From Arthrobacter sp. AFG7.2 (GTDB taxonomy: Bacteria > Actinomycetota > Actinomycetes > Actinomycetales > Micrococcaceae), in assembly GCF_002892835.1 (NCBI RefSeq), contig NZ_PJMB01000009.1, positions 88,523 to 152,522 of the forward strand: a DNA stretch of 64,000 nt. The letters are read 5' to 3'. The notes under the pieces were generated by a model, which worked only from the letters and a program-made list of their open reading frames with translations, made no database searches and was not told where the DNA came from. The position numbers and the translations under genes are program-made. Of this stretch, positions 17,280 through 26,416 are shown piece after piece (within the stretch, counting starts at the first letter, position 1; every line of letters begins with the position of its first letter).

Positions 17280-17576
17280 TTACAGCAGCGCCTCCCTGCC
17301 GGTGCCCTCCTTCATCACAAGCCGGCCGTCCTCGATCGAAACCAGCACGCTTTTCGGCTTGCCGCTGACCTTCGTGATCGCCTTCAGACCCCGGTTGGTA
17401 ACCTCGACGCCAACCTGCGCGCCCTTCGCCGGCAACTCCACAGACACTTCGTTCGCAATCCCAAGGAGCGGGTTGGTGGACACCCCGGTGTCCCGCCGTG
17501 CCTGCTTGCCGTTGACCGTTACCGTGATGTTGGCCTCGTCGAACCCTTCCTGAAAAACGATCAGCAGTTCCCTCAT
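17280..17576 (-). CDS. Small conserved-looking protein of unknown function
   Basis: A 98-residue protein from the ATG at 17576, with AGAGG seven bases upstream. It begins M-R-E-L-L-I-V-F-Q-E-G-F and alternates short hydrophobic strands with charged turns, suggesting an all-beta fold, without a signal peptide or TM helix. I do not recognise the family. Codon use matches its neighbours. It is divergent from the Tex gene, with about 155 bases between the starts. Confidence 0.55.
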   Translation of the reverse strand: MRELLIVFQEGFDEANITVTVNGKQARRDTGVSTNPLLGIANEVSVELPAKGAQVGVEVTNRGLKAITKVSGKPKSVLVSIEDGRLVMKEGTGREALL

Positions 17577-17730
17577 GGTGGCCTCTTCCTCGAGCATTGG
17601 GTGCCTGTGACGGCATCTCCACTACAGCACTTTGGAGGCGGGAGCGGAATACCCTTGCCCGGGTCGCGGACGAAACACGCCACCTGGAGCAGCAGTGGAG
17701 CCGGACAACGCGGTGAGGCAAGATGTTCTG

Positions 17731-20139
17731 GTGACTCAACTGCCGCAGGCCCCGTCCGCTCCATCCGTCTCCGCAAAGCCGGATGACGCGCTCTACTCGC
17801 AGATCGCCGCTGAGCTGGGGGTCAAAGCATGGCAGGTGAAGGCAGCTGTTGAACTGCTCGACGGCGGGTCCACCGTGCCGTTCATCGCCCGGTACCGCAA
17901 GGAAGCCACCGGGACGCTGGACGATACCCAACTCCGTGAGCTCGACGAACGCCTCCGCTATCTCCGTGAACTTGCCGACCGCCGTCGTACCGTCCTGGAC
18001 GCCATTGAAGCCCAGGGCCAGCTGACCCCGGAGTTGAAAACTGCCGTCCTCGCTGCGGACACGAAGTCCCGGCTTGAGGACATCTACCTGCCGTTCAAGT
18101 CGAAACGACGGACCAAAGCGCAGATCGCCCGGGAAGCCGGCCTGGAACCCCTGGCCGATGCGCTGCTCAAACGGCCGGATCTTGACCCGGAACGCGAAGC
18201 TGCCAAGTACCTCAACTCCGAGCACGCCATCACCGATGCCGCAGCGGCGCTGGCAGGGGCACGCTCCATCCTGGTTGAGCGGGTGGCCCAGGACCCTGAC
18301 CTGGCAGCCACACTGCGCGAGCGGCTGTGGACGCAAGGGCGCATGGTGTCCCGTGTGAAGAAGGGGAAGGAGGCTGACGGCCAGAAATTTGCCGACTACT
18401 TCGAGTTCGCCCAGGCTCCGGCGGGCATGCCGTCCCACCGCGTGCTCGCCTTGCTGCGCGGGGAAAAAGACGGCGTCCTTGAGCTCGACCTCGCCGAGGC
18501 AGATCCAACGGACGACGACGGCCTCGCCTCCGCGCGCTCACGCTACGAGTCGGCAGTGGCCAGGTGCCTTGGGGTTGCAGACCGCGGACGTCCTGCCGAC
18601 GCCTGGCTGATGCAAACGGCGCAGCTGGCATGGCGGTCGCGTGTCCTCGCCCGCTTGACCGCAGACCTTCGCGGCAGGATGTTTGCCGCGGCCGAGGACG
18701 AAGCCGTCCGGGTCTTCGCCGCCAACCTCCGCGATGTGCTTTTGGCTGCCCCGGCAGGGAACCGGGCGACGCTCGGCCTGGACCCCGGGCTCCGCACTGG
18801 CGTTAAGGTTGCGGTTGTGGACGGCACAGGCAAAGTGGTGGCCACTGATACGGTCTACCCGCACGCGCCGGCGCGGAAGTGGGACGAAGCACTGGCGACG
18901 CTGGTGGGGCTGGCGCGGCAGCACGCCGTCGAACTCGTGGCCATTGGAAACGGCACGGCGTCCAGGGAAACGGACAAGCTCGCGGCCGAACTGATCAAGC
19001 TGCTGCCGGAGGTGGACCGCAAGCCGCAGAAGCTCGTGGTCTCCGAAGCGGGCGCATCCGTGTATTCGGCGTCGGCTCTGGCTGCAGCTGAACTGCCGGG
19101 GATGGACGTGTCACTTCGCGGCGCAGTCTCTATTGCGCGCCGCCTGCAGGACCCCCTGGCCGAACTGGTGAAGATCGATCCGAAATCGATCGGGGTCGGC
19201 CAGTACCAGCACGACGTGACCGCCGCGAAACTGGACCGCAGCCTGGATGCGGTCGTGGAGGACTGCGTGAACGCCGTGGGCGTGGACGTCAACACCGCCT
19301 CGCCCGCGCTGCTCAGCCGTGTGGCCGGCGTCGGCCCCTTGCTCAGCGAAAATATTGTGGCTTACCGGAACGAACACGGGCCCTTCGCCAAGCGGACGGA
19401 CCTGAAGAAAGTACCGCGGCTGGGGGCCAAGGCCTTTGAACAGTGCGCAGGTTTCCTGCGGATCACCGGGGGAGCGGAGCCGCTGGATGCATCGAGTGTT
19501 CACCCCGAGTCCTATGCTGTGGCCCGGAAGATTCTGGTGGCTGCCGGTTCGGCGCCGGCCTCTTCGCTGGATCCCCGTGACTTTGTGAACGGTTCGGTCG
19601 GGCTGCCCACGGTGCAGGACATTCTGTCCGAGCTGGATAAGCCGGGACGGGACCCGCGTCCTGCGTTTGCTGCTGCAACGTTTTCGGAGGGGGTCGAGAA
19701 AATTTCTGACCTCAAGCCCGGGATGGTGCTGGAGGGAACGGTGACCAACGTTGCGGCGTTCGGAGCATTCGTGGATGTGGGCGTCCACCAGGACGGGCTG
19801 GTCCATGTCTCGGCCATGGCCAACCGGTTTGTGTCCGACCCCCGCGAAGTGGTCAAGTCCGGGCAGGTGGTCCGCGTCAAAGTGCTGGAGGCGGACCCTG
19901 ACCGGAAGCGTATCTCGCTGACTCTGCGGCTCGACGACGAGCTTGCCGTTGGCGGGACGGTTTCGAGGCGGGGCGGCAGCTCGCAGGGTCCGGCGCGCGG
20001 CAGGGCACAGGGCGGCAAACCCGCGGCGAGCTCGCCAGCGCCGGGTCGTTCCAAGGCGGTGCCGGCTCCGGCGCAGAAGCCCGCCCCGGCAAATACCGCT
20101 ATGGCTGAGGCCCTGCGAAAAGCTGGCCTGGGGAAGTAA
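17731..20139 (+). CDS. tex: Tex-family S1 RNA-binding protein
   Basis: A protein of about 802 residues, the usual length for Tex, a nucleic-acid-binding factor related to eukaryotic Spt6. Domains in order: helical Tex N-terminus (V-P-F-I-A-R-Y-R-K-E-A-T-G), a YqgF/RuvX-like RNase-H fold (L-G-L-D-P-G-L-R-T-G), a helix-hairpin-helix region (V-N-T-A-S-P-A-L-L-S-R-V-A-G-V-G), and an S1 domain (G-T-V-T-N-V-A-A-F-G-A-F-V-D-V-G). A basic Ala/Pro-rich tail of about 60 residues ends it. I prefer the GTG at 17731 because homologues start with (M/V)-T-Q-L; an upstream extension to 17632 lacks a ribosome-binding signal. Confidence 0.93.
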   Translation: MTQLPQAPSAPSVSAKPDDALYSQIAAELGVKAWQVKAAVELLDGGSTVPFIARYRKEATGTLDDTQLRELDERLRYLRELADRRRTVLDAIEAQGQLTPELKTAVLAADTKSRLEDIYLPFKSKRRTKAQIAREAGLEPLADALLKRPDLDPEREAAKYLNSEHAITDAAAALAGARSILVERVAQDPDLAATLRERLWTQGRMVSRVKKGKEADGQKFADYFEFAQAPAGMPSHRVLALLRGEKDGVLELDLAEADPTDDDGLASARSRYESAVARCLGVADRGRPADAWLMQTAQLAWRSRVLARLTADLRGRMFAAAEDEAVRVFAANLRDVLLAAPAGNRATLGLDPGLRTGVKVAVVDGTGKVVATDTVYPHAPARKWDEALATLVGLARQHAVELVAIGNGTASRETDKLAAELIKLLPEVDRKPQKLVVSEAGASVYSASALAAAELPGMDVSLRGAVSIARRLQDPLAELVKIDPKSIGVGQYQHDVTAAKLDRSLDAVVEDCVNAVGVDVNTASPALLSRVAGVGPLLSENIVAYRNEHGPFAKRTDLKKVPRLGAKAFEQCAGFLRITGGAEPLDASSVHPESYAVARKILVAAGSAPASSLDPRDFVNGSVGLPTVQDILSELDKPGRDPRPAFAAATFSEGVEKISDLKPGMVLEGTVTNVAAFGAFVDVGVHQDGLVHVSAMANRFVSDPREVVKSGQVVRVKVLEADPDRKRISLTLRLDDELAVGGTVSRRGGSSQGPARGRAQGGKPAASSPAPGRSKAVPAPAQKPAPANTAMAEALRKAGLGK

Positions 20140-20167
20140 GTTCCTCTTTTGCGGGACTTGTCCGAGT

Positions 20168-20959
20168 TCAGGTGAGCGAGAGGACGAATGCGAGGACGAA
20201 CCCGGCTGCAGTGCTGAGGGCAACGGCCGGGCCACCGTGTTCGTAGGCTTCCGGCATCAGGGTATCCGCCAGGGATGCAATCACCGCGCCGGCAGCAAAC
20301 GCCAAAGGTATTGAAATCGCCTCCGGATCGGTGCCGGAAAGTGGCCCTGCCCCGATGACGACGGCGATGACCAGCAGGGCGGCACAGGCCACCCACAGCC
20401 CGATGATGGTCGCGGCTGATCGCCCCTGACTCCGCATGGAGGCCGAGCCAACCAGTGCTTCGGGGAAGTTGGAGACGAAGATCGCTGCCAGAAGCGCAAG
20501 TCCTCCTGTTCCTTCTCCCAGCGAGATTCCCAGGGCAAGGTTCTCCGGGACGCCGTCCAGGGTCACAGCAGCGAGCAGTGCCAGGCCGGCGGCTCCGCCT
20601 GTCGACGCCGAGGTGGCGCGTTTGTCGCTTGCCGCGGCGTCGGTATCGAGCTTGGCGCTGCCCTGGAACTCGTCCGCCGCGGTGGCCCGTTTCTGGTCTC
20701 CGGCCTGTGCCCAGCGGTCCAGCAGAGCGCTCAGGACTGTGAACACCACTGCACCCAGCATCAAGCCGATAGCGGCGCGGAGGATGCCTCCGTGTTCGTA
20801 GGCGTCTTCGAACAGTTCGAAGGCCAGGGCGGTGATGAGTGAACCGGCGGCGAAGGCCAACAGCATGGCCAGGAGGCGTTTGGGAAGTTCGAAGCGGACG
20901 CCGATGAGTGCACCCAGGACAAGTGCGCTGGATGCTATGACCCCAAACCACAACGACAT
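20168..20959 (-). CDS. ZIP-like metal transporter with altered metal-site motifs
   Basis: A 263-residue membrane protein with about eight hydrophobic segments and the general ZIP/GufA architecture, including a hydrophilic loop of about 45 residues in the middle. In canonical ZIPs the fourth and fifth helices carry H-N/S-x-P-E-G motifs; here they read L-D-G-V-P-E-N and S-N-F-P-E-A. The His and Gly are therefore changed while P-E is kept. This suggests an altered metal preference or another role. ATG at 20959; a longer frame to 21040 overlaps the divergent gene's promoter. Confidence 0.75.
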   Translation of the reverse strand: MSLWFGVIASSALVLGALIGVRFELPKRLLAMLLAFAAGSLITALAFELFEDAYEHGGILRAAIGLMLGAVVFTVLSALLDRWAQAGDQKRATAADEFQGSAKLDTDAAASDKRATSASTGGAAGLALLAAVTLDGVPENLALGISLGEGTGGLALLAAIFVSNFPEALVGSASMRSQGRSAATIIGLWVACAALLVIAVVIGAGPLSGTDPEAISIPLAFAAGAVIASLADTLMPEAYEHGGPAVALSTAAGFVLAFVLSLT

Positions 20960-21063
20960 CACGCGGAAAGTATAGGAGCGTCCGCCTGACGAGGGAATAC
21001 ATGTTTGAAGCTCGCCGTGTGGGCAGACTTTCGGCGCCACGGGGTTTCTGTAAAGGTTGGTTC

Positions 21064-21384
21064 ATGACGTATTTCCTGGAGTACACGATTCCCGCGGCAT
21101 CCAAAGAGGCTGAGTTCGCATTTCCCCATGATGAGATCAACGCCGGTACCACTGTTCCGTTGTCGGAAACCGGCGCGGAGGTTGTGCATACGCCTGAGCT
21201 TCCGGCCAGGACGGGCATCATCGGTGCCACTGTCCCGGAAGCAAAACTGGAAGCTGAACAGCTCATCATTCACAGCCGCGCGTCTGAAGCTTCCCTCTAC
21301 TTCGACCCCTCCAACTCCCTGCAGTCCGGCGTGGGAACTCTCGTGGCCAGGTTCAGCGAGGGCCGGGGCTGGCAGGACGCCTAG
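21064..21384 (+). CDS. Small protein of unknown function
   Basis: A 106-residue protein from the ATG at 21064, preceded by AAAGG at good spacing. An upstream in-frame ATG at 21001 lacks such a signal. It is acidic, has no TM segment and contains no motif I recognise (M-T-Y-F-L-E-Y-T-I-P at the start, Y-F-D-P-S-N at residues 78-83). Its stop is adjacent to the stop of the convergent DUF2071 gene. Confidence 0.55.
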   Translation: MTYFLEYTIPAASKEAEFAFPHDEINAGTTVPLSETGAEVVHTPELPARTGIIGATVPEAKLEAEQLIIHSRASEASLYFDPSNSLQSGVGTLVARFSEGRGWQDA

Positions 21385-22148
21385 GTCCTCCGGGGTTGGC
21401 CCGGGCTGGCCACCAGCCTCGGCCGGCCGAATTGGGTCCGCACCCCGGGCGAGTACAGGACCGATTCGGGCGGGCCAGCCACCGTTATGCCTGCTGAGCT
21501 GATGAGCCCATCCTGAAGCTCGTGCAGGTCAGCGCTGTAGAGCAGCCAAGGTTCATGGGTGTTGGGTATGTAGATTGTCCGGCCGTAGAAGTTGCTGTGC
21601 AGTCCGAATCTCGCTGTGACATGGAGGGCCAAGGGGTTGTCGGCAACGGTGCCAAGGTCCGGAAGGACGCTGAAGCTGCTGGAGGCTCCCCGTCTGAACC
21701 GGGTGACGGAGTACCCACTGGAGCCGGTGTCTCCGGGAGGGGTTCCCCAGGACCGGATGCGGGACCAGACATAGGGGATTCCCGCCGTCCGCGCAGCCAG
21801 GACGACGGGCAGCCTGTCTGCGTCGAGGCTCAGGAAAACCACGCCCCTGGTTCCGTCGGGTTCCCGCGAGTAGAGGCGCACATTGACCTCATTGAAGCTG
21901 CCCAGGTAGGGAACGGCGGGGCCCCGGCCGATTCCGGCTCCCTTCATGCGAAAACCTATGAGGCCCACCCATGAAGAACCGTCAAAGACATCGGGCTCCA
22001 CCCCAGCCGGCATGAACCGGGCCGCGATAAATTCCGGTATCCGCCAATGAAGGAAAATCGCATCCAGCCAGTGCTGGTCCATGATGGCGGGCAGCGGCAG
22101 TTCGGGCGGTTCCGGCCAGGGGGCTGCGGCCCGAAGGTGCTTGTCCAC
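21381..22148 (-). CDS. DUF2071 (YqjF-like) protein
   Basis: A 255-residue protein matching the DUF2071/YqjF family: W-L-D-A-I-F-L-H-W-R-I-P near residue 30, F-D-G-S-S-W-V-G-L-I-G-F around residue 58, and F-N-E-V-N-V-R-L-Y near 90, each a family hallmark. The fold is related to acetoacetate decarboxylase-like barrels. The biochemical role is unknown. It is convergent with the small upstream gene and shares its last four bases with it. Confidence 0.85.
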   Translation of the reverse strand: MDKHLRAAAPWPEPPELPLPAIMDQHWLDAIFLHWRIPEFIAARFMPAGVEPDVFDGSSWVGLIGFRMKGAGIGRGPAVPYLGSFNEVNVRLYSREPDGTRGVVFLSLDADRLPVVLAARTAGIPYVWSRIRSWGTPPGDTGSSGYSVTRFRRGASSSFSVLPDLGTVADNPLALHVTARFGLHSNFYGRTIYIPNTHEPWLLYSADLHELQDGLISSAGITVAGPPESVLYSPGVRTQFGRPRLVASPGQPRRT

Positions 22149-22380
22149 GGTTGAAGCCTAACTGAGGCCACAGGCAAGCAACCCCGGAACATTGTCATTC
22201 TTTTGGTGGTGGGGGTGGTTGAAGTAGTGGTGGTGGTGGGTCTGCCGTGTGACCAGTAGGTGATGTGGTGGCTTCGCCCCAAGGTGCGGGGATGATGCCG
22301 GCGTCGTACGTTTTGAAGCCTGCGGAATACTCTGCCAAAGGGGTCTGGCAATAAGTCGGGGACCAGGGCTGAAACCGGAC

Positions 22381-22776
22381 TTAGCCGGCAGGCGTTTCCG
22401 CAGGTTTGGCGGACTCGCGGCCTTCCTTCTGCCACGGCCAGCGGCCCGTGATTTCCAGCTCAAGCGAGAAACTGAGGAAAGTACGGATGAGCACGATGAC
22501 GGCCAGAACCCCGACGCTTTCATAGGTGGGGGTGACAGCGACGGTTTTGATGATGTCGGCGGCAACCAGCAGTTCAAGCCCCAGCAGGATGGACCTGCCC
22601 AGCAATTGCCGGTACGAGCGGTAGAAGCCGAGCTTTTCGGCACCGGCGGGAAGGCTGCGGGGCTGGTGCCCGCGAAGCGCCAGCGGGATGGAAATGAGCG
22701 CCCCGATTACCATGACCGCCACTCCGGCAAAGTCGACGAACTCTCCCACCGTCTCAATGATGTGCCGAAAATCCAT
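22381..22776 (-). CDS. DUF1622 membrane protein
   Basis: A 131-residue protein with three hydrophobic helices (about residues 13-33, 58-75 and 85-105). It contains the DUF1622 pattern Y-R-Q-L-L-G-R-S-I-L-L-G-L-E-L-L-V-A-A-D-I-I-K-T-V. The C-terminal tail is charged and cytoplasmic. Function is unknown. About 230 bases between this gene and the DUF2071 gene hold a GGT-rich strand (22203-22241) but no gene. Confidence 0.85.
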   Translation of the reverse strand: MDFRHIIETVGEFVDFAGVAVMVIGALISIPLALRGHQPRSLPAGAEKLGFYRSYRQLLGRSILLGLELLVAADIIKTVAVTPTYESVGVLAVIVLIRTFLSFSLELEITGRWPWQKEGRESAKPAETPAG

Positions 22777-22850
22777 GGCTTATGCCTTCCTCTGCGCCCC
22801 AACCCAACAAGCAGCCAGCCTAAGCGCTGATCCCGGTGTCCTGCCTGCAG

Positions 22851-23711
22851 CTATGGATGCCGTACCCCGTTGCCGGCAAGAATGTCGCGGTAACCTTCCT
22901 CGAACGAGGGGAATGTGAACTCAAAGCCGGTGCCGCGCAGTAGCCTGTTGTGGCAGCGCTTGTTGCCGCCCCGTGCAGGCCCGGCGTCACCCACGGGGGG
23001 CTCAGCGAGGCCCATTTCCGCTGCGAGGAAGCGCAGGACGCTGCCGAGGTCTGCGGGGTGGTCATCCACGCCAGCGTAGATCGGGGCCGGCTGTTGAGGC
23101 ATGGTGGCCAAGTGGACTATGGCTGCTGCTGCGTCGTCGCGATGGATCCGGTTGGTGTACCGGACATCCTCCGGAATGACAGCGGTGCCGCTGCGGACCT
23201 GGTCGATCAACCTGGTCCGTCCCGGCCCGTAGATTCCGCCCAGCCGGAGGGACGTTGCCACAGTTGCCGTTCCACTGAACCTGGCCTGAAGCAGCTGTTC
23301 GGTTTCCACCAGGACACGGCCTGAGAATCCGCCCGGCGCCGGCGGGGCACTTTCGTCCACCCAGCCGCCGCCGGCGTCCCCGTAAACCGCCGTCGAGGAG
23401 ACAAAGAGCACCCGGTCAGGCTCTACCCGGTCACGTTCCAGTGCGTCCAGGACATGACGTACTCCGTCCAGGTACGCGGCCCGGTAGGCGTCCTCCGAGG
23501 GCGAATCAGCAGCGACCGCTATGACGACGGCGGAGGTATCGGCGGGAATTGGCGGCAGGTTGGGTGCGCTCAGGTCCGCCGCCACGCCTTCGATGGCCGC
23601 CGGCAGCTTGGCAGGGGAGCGGCGCCAGCCCACCACGCGGTGGCCCAGGGCATGGAACCTCAGCCCGGCTTCGGTTCCAAGGTCGCCGCAGCCGGCGAGG
23701 AGGATGGTCAT
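22851..23711 (-). CDS. NAD(P)-binding epimerase/dehydratase-like protein (YeeZ-type)
   Basis: A 286-residue extended short-chain dehydrogenase. The N-terminal Rossmann loop reads A-G-C-G-D-L-G-T, and F-V-S-S-T-A-V-Y-G-D follows. The catalytic Tyr-x3-Lys of classical epimerases is not clear, since the region after V-Y-G reads D-A-G-G-G-W-V-D. This places it with YeeZ/atypical members. It begins 3 bases after the stop of the MSMEG_6728-family gene, so the two form an operon. The substrate is unknown, probably a nucleotide-sugar or small polyol derivative. Confidence 0.82.
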   Translation of the reverse strand: MTILLAGCGDLGTEAGLRFHALGHRVVGWRRSPAKLPAAIEGVAADLSAPNLPPIPADTSAVVIAVAADSPSEDAYRAAYLDGVRHVLDALERDRVEPDRVLFVSSTAVYGDAGGGWVDESAPPAPGGFSGRVLVETEQLLQARFSGTATVATSLRLGGIYGPGRTRLIDQVRSGTAVIPEDVRYTNRIHRDDAAAAIVHLATMPQQPAPIYAGVDDHPADLGSVLRFLAAEMGLAEPPVGDAGPARGGNKRCHNRLLRGTGFEFTFPSFEEGYRDILAGNGVRHP

Positions 23712-23714
23712 GGG

Positions 23715-24626
23715 TTACGGGGCCTCCACCGGGAAGAACACGCGCGGGTCCTGCAGGAGGGCGGGGTAGGTGAATGCGGAGCGGTCGATGATTTCCGTGA
23801 CGGTAAAGTTCCGGCCGAACCTGCCGTCCTCCAGCGTGATGGGCCGGCCCACAACCTGTCCGACGGCGAACTTTGAACCGTGCTCGAACGGGACTGCAAC
23901 AGGCGTTTTTCCCGGGAGGGTCGAGAACGCTTCCTCCTGCGCCAGACGCTTGCGCGTGGGTTTCTTCACCTGCTGCTTCGGCGGTGCTTTCCTGGACTGC
24001 TTTGACGGCCGGCGGGATGACTCCTCAACATAGACCGGTGAGTAGTCGTCGTCCTCAGCAGGCACGGCAGCCGTAAAGCCGTTCACCGGAGGAAGTGACA
24101 CGGTATCCAGCGTCTGGGGATCGACGTCGTCATGCGGGTCACGGAGGATCCACAGGATGTCACCCTCGGGTTCCTGCGGCAGGAACTCGTGCCTGGGCTC
24201 AGGCCAGATGTAGTCCATTTCCGGAATGGCGTCCGTGAAGACCGGGGTGTAGAACTTGGGTTCCTTGCGCACCAGCTTGGAGCGGTGGCTCAGGTGGAAG
24301 TCAGGGTCGCCAAGCCACGGGGGCATTGGAATCTTTGCCGCATAGTCCGGGTGGGCCGCCTGCGGGGCGAACTCAGTGATGTTCGCCCGGGTGTTGTCCG
24401 GGTGGCCGCGCTTGGTCCATTCGTCAACCATCGCCAGCCCGTACATGGTGAGGGCAGGCACGTACCCCATCCACATCCGGATGGCCGGGTGCGTCTGCCA
24501 GCCGTATCCAGGAATCACCAGGGCACGCAGCGTCTGCAGCGCCTCAACACGCTGCTTGCCCAGCCTGGCGGTGTCCAAGGCGGCGGCGCTCTGCCGGAAA
24601 TCAGGGTACGGAAGGAAGGTTTGCAT
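23715..24626 (-). CDS. MSMEG_6728-family protein
   Basis: A 303-residue cytoplasmic protein. The N-terminal half (M-Q-T-F-L-P-Y-P-D-F, L-D-x-x-R-L-G-K-Q-R-V-E, then H-P-A-I-R-M-W) matches the actinobacterial MSMEG_6728 family, whose N-terminus resembles pyrimidine-dimer DNA glycosylase-like folds. A low-complexity basic linker (about residues 200-235, S/K/R/P-rich) leads to a small C-terminal beta domain not shared by all members. The start is the ATG at 24626; a longer frame to 24716 has no ribosome-binding sequence. The role is not established. Confidence 0.72.
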   Translation of the reverse strand: MQTFLPYPDFRQSAAALDTARLGKQRVEALQTLRALVIPGYGWQTHPAIRMWMGYVPALTMYGLAMVDEWTKRGHPDNTRANITEFAPQAAHPDYAAKIPMPPWLGDPDFHLSHRSKLVRKEPKFYTPVFTDAIPEMDYIWPEPRHEFLPQEPEGDILWILRDPHDDVDPQTLDTVSLPPVNGFTAAVPAEDDDYSPVYVEESSRRPSKQSRKAPPKQQVKKPTRKRLAQEEAFSTLPGKTPVAVPFEHGSKFAVGQVVGRPITLEDGRFGRNFTVTEIIDRSAFTYPALLQDPRVFFPVEAP

Positions 24627-24782
24627 CCCTTCAGTCTGACGGCACCCGGCGGATGTGCCAATTGCAGTGCCACGGGCCACAGACACAGCTCCAAAATGTT
24701 CACATAGTGGACCCATGCATACGCGGGTGTTCTCTACCCACTAGGATCACCGCAACCACCCCAGCGTCTTGGAAGCCCCCTC

Positions 24783-25373
24783 ATGACATCAACACCTGAA
24801 AAAATCACCGGAACCGCCCCCGTTTTCCTGCCCCGTTACGGGCAGATGCTGAGTCCGGAAGCAAAGGGCATCCTTGTCCTTGACGAATTCACCATCGATC
24901 CCGCTGCAGCCCTGAAGGAACAGCACCGGTTCCGCGATGGCATGGCCGCCGTCGCCCTGACAATGCGGCGCATCGCAGCCCTCCGCATCGTGATTGCCAT
25001 CGTTGCCATCGGCAACCTGCCCCTGTTCCTGCTTTCCAGCGGCTGGTGGATCTACGGGGTTTCGCTCACCCTTGTGGTCGCCGTCCACGCCGCCGTCAGC
25101 TGGCTGAACCGGCACGAACCGCGGCTCAAACAGCGCTCGGCCCTCGAACTGCACAGGGACCGGGAAAGCAGCGCAAACTACCGCAAGGTCCGTGATGCGG
25201 TGAAGTACATGATCGACACCCCCGGCCGCATGAACGAGCACCTCTACCTGGAACTGCTCGCCGTCAAGCGCGTCGCCCTCAACCTGGCGCACGGCACTGT
25301 TGCGCTGCTGGACACCAGCGACGACTCCGCCTGGAAAGTGCGGATCGTGCGGGAGATACCGTCCGCGGCATAG
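24783..25373 (+). CDS. Two-TM membrane protein of unknown function
   Basis: A 196-residue protein with a soluble N-terminus, two adjacent TM helices (about residues 68-87 and 89-108) and a cytoplasmic C-terminus with a basic helix. No recognisable domain. It is followed by a strong bidirectional stem-loop and faces the Rpf gene, so it is a single-gene unit. Confidence 0.6.
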   Translation: MTSTPEKITGTAPVFLPRYGQMLSPEAKGILVLDEFTIDPAAALKEQHRFRDGMAAVALTMRRIAALRIVIAIVAIGNLPLFLLSSGWWIYGVSLTLVVAVHAAVSWLNRHEPRLKQRSALELHRDRESSANYRKVRDAVKYMIDTPGRMNEHLYLELLAVKRVALNLAHGTVALLDTSDDSAWKVRIVREIPSAA

Positions 25374-25407
25374 CCCCTTCCGGGCAACGGCTCAGCAGGA
25401 TTTAAAG

Positions 25408-25449
25408 AACGACGCCGGCACCTCCCTTGTGGGGCGTGCCGGCGTCGTT
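25408..25449. terminator. Bidirectional terminator between the two-TM protein gene and rpf
   Basis: A perfect 14-bp stem (AACGACGCCGGCAC and its complement) with a 14-base loop and TTTCT after the right arm, AAA before the left. It is suited to end both convergent genes. Confidence 0.75.
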
Positions 25450-25525
25450 TCTGGTCAACGGAATTTGTCTATCGCCGACCTGTTATGGGTGCCCGGAGGA
25501 CAATTGCCCCGCAGTCTCGAAGCCT

Positions 25526-26248
<723 letters not shown>

Positions 26249-26368
26249 TCATCGCGCCACTGCCCGACCCTGACGAAATAGAGGTCAATTTCGGTGGCTG
26301 CCTGCTGGGCAGTTGTGGTGGAGGCAGCACCGGGCACTCATGGGCCCGCCGGCAGCGGGCATGCCCTC

Positions 26369-26397
26369 ACGCTAGAACATCATGCCGCCGTTATCAA
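26369..26397 (-). promoter_or_regulatory. Candidate promoter for the rpf gene
   Basis: Reading leftwards, TTGATA (26397-26392), exactly 17 bases, then TAGCGT (26374-26369), a good -35/-10 pair for the housekeeping sigma factor of actinobacteria. It leaves a leader of about 165 bases before the rpf start. Confidence 0.4.
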
Positions 26398-26416
26398 ATC
26401 GAGACATTTCTGGGCG

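Noticed and set aside
22203..22241. GGT-rich stretch that could form a G-quadruplex
   Set aside because: It is short, lies in a 230-base gap between convergent-strand-neutral genes, and the G-runs are mostly doublets, so I see no strong case for a functional structure.
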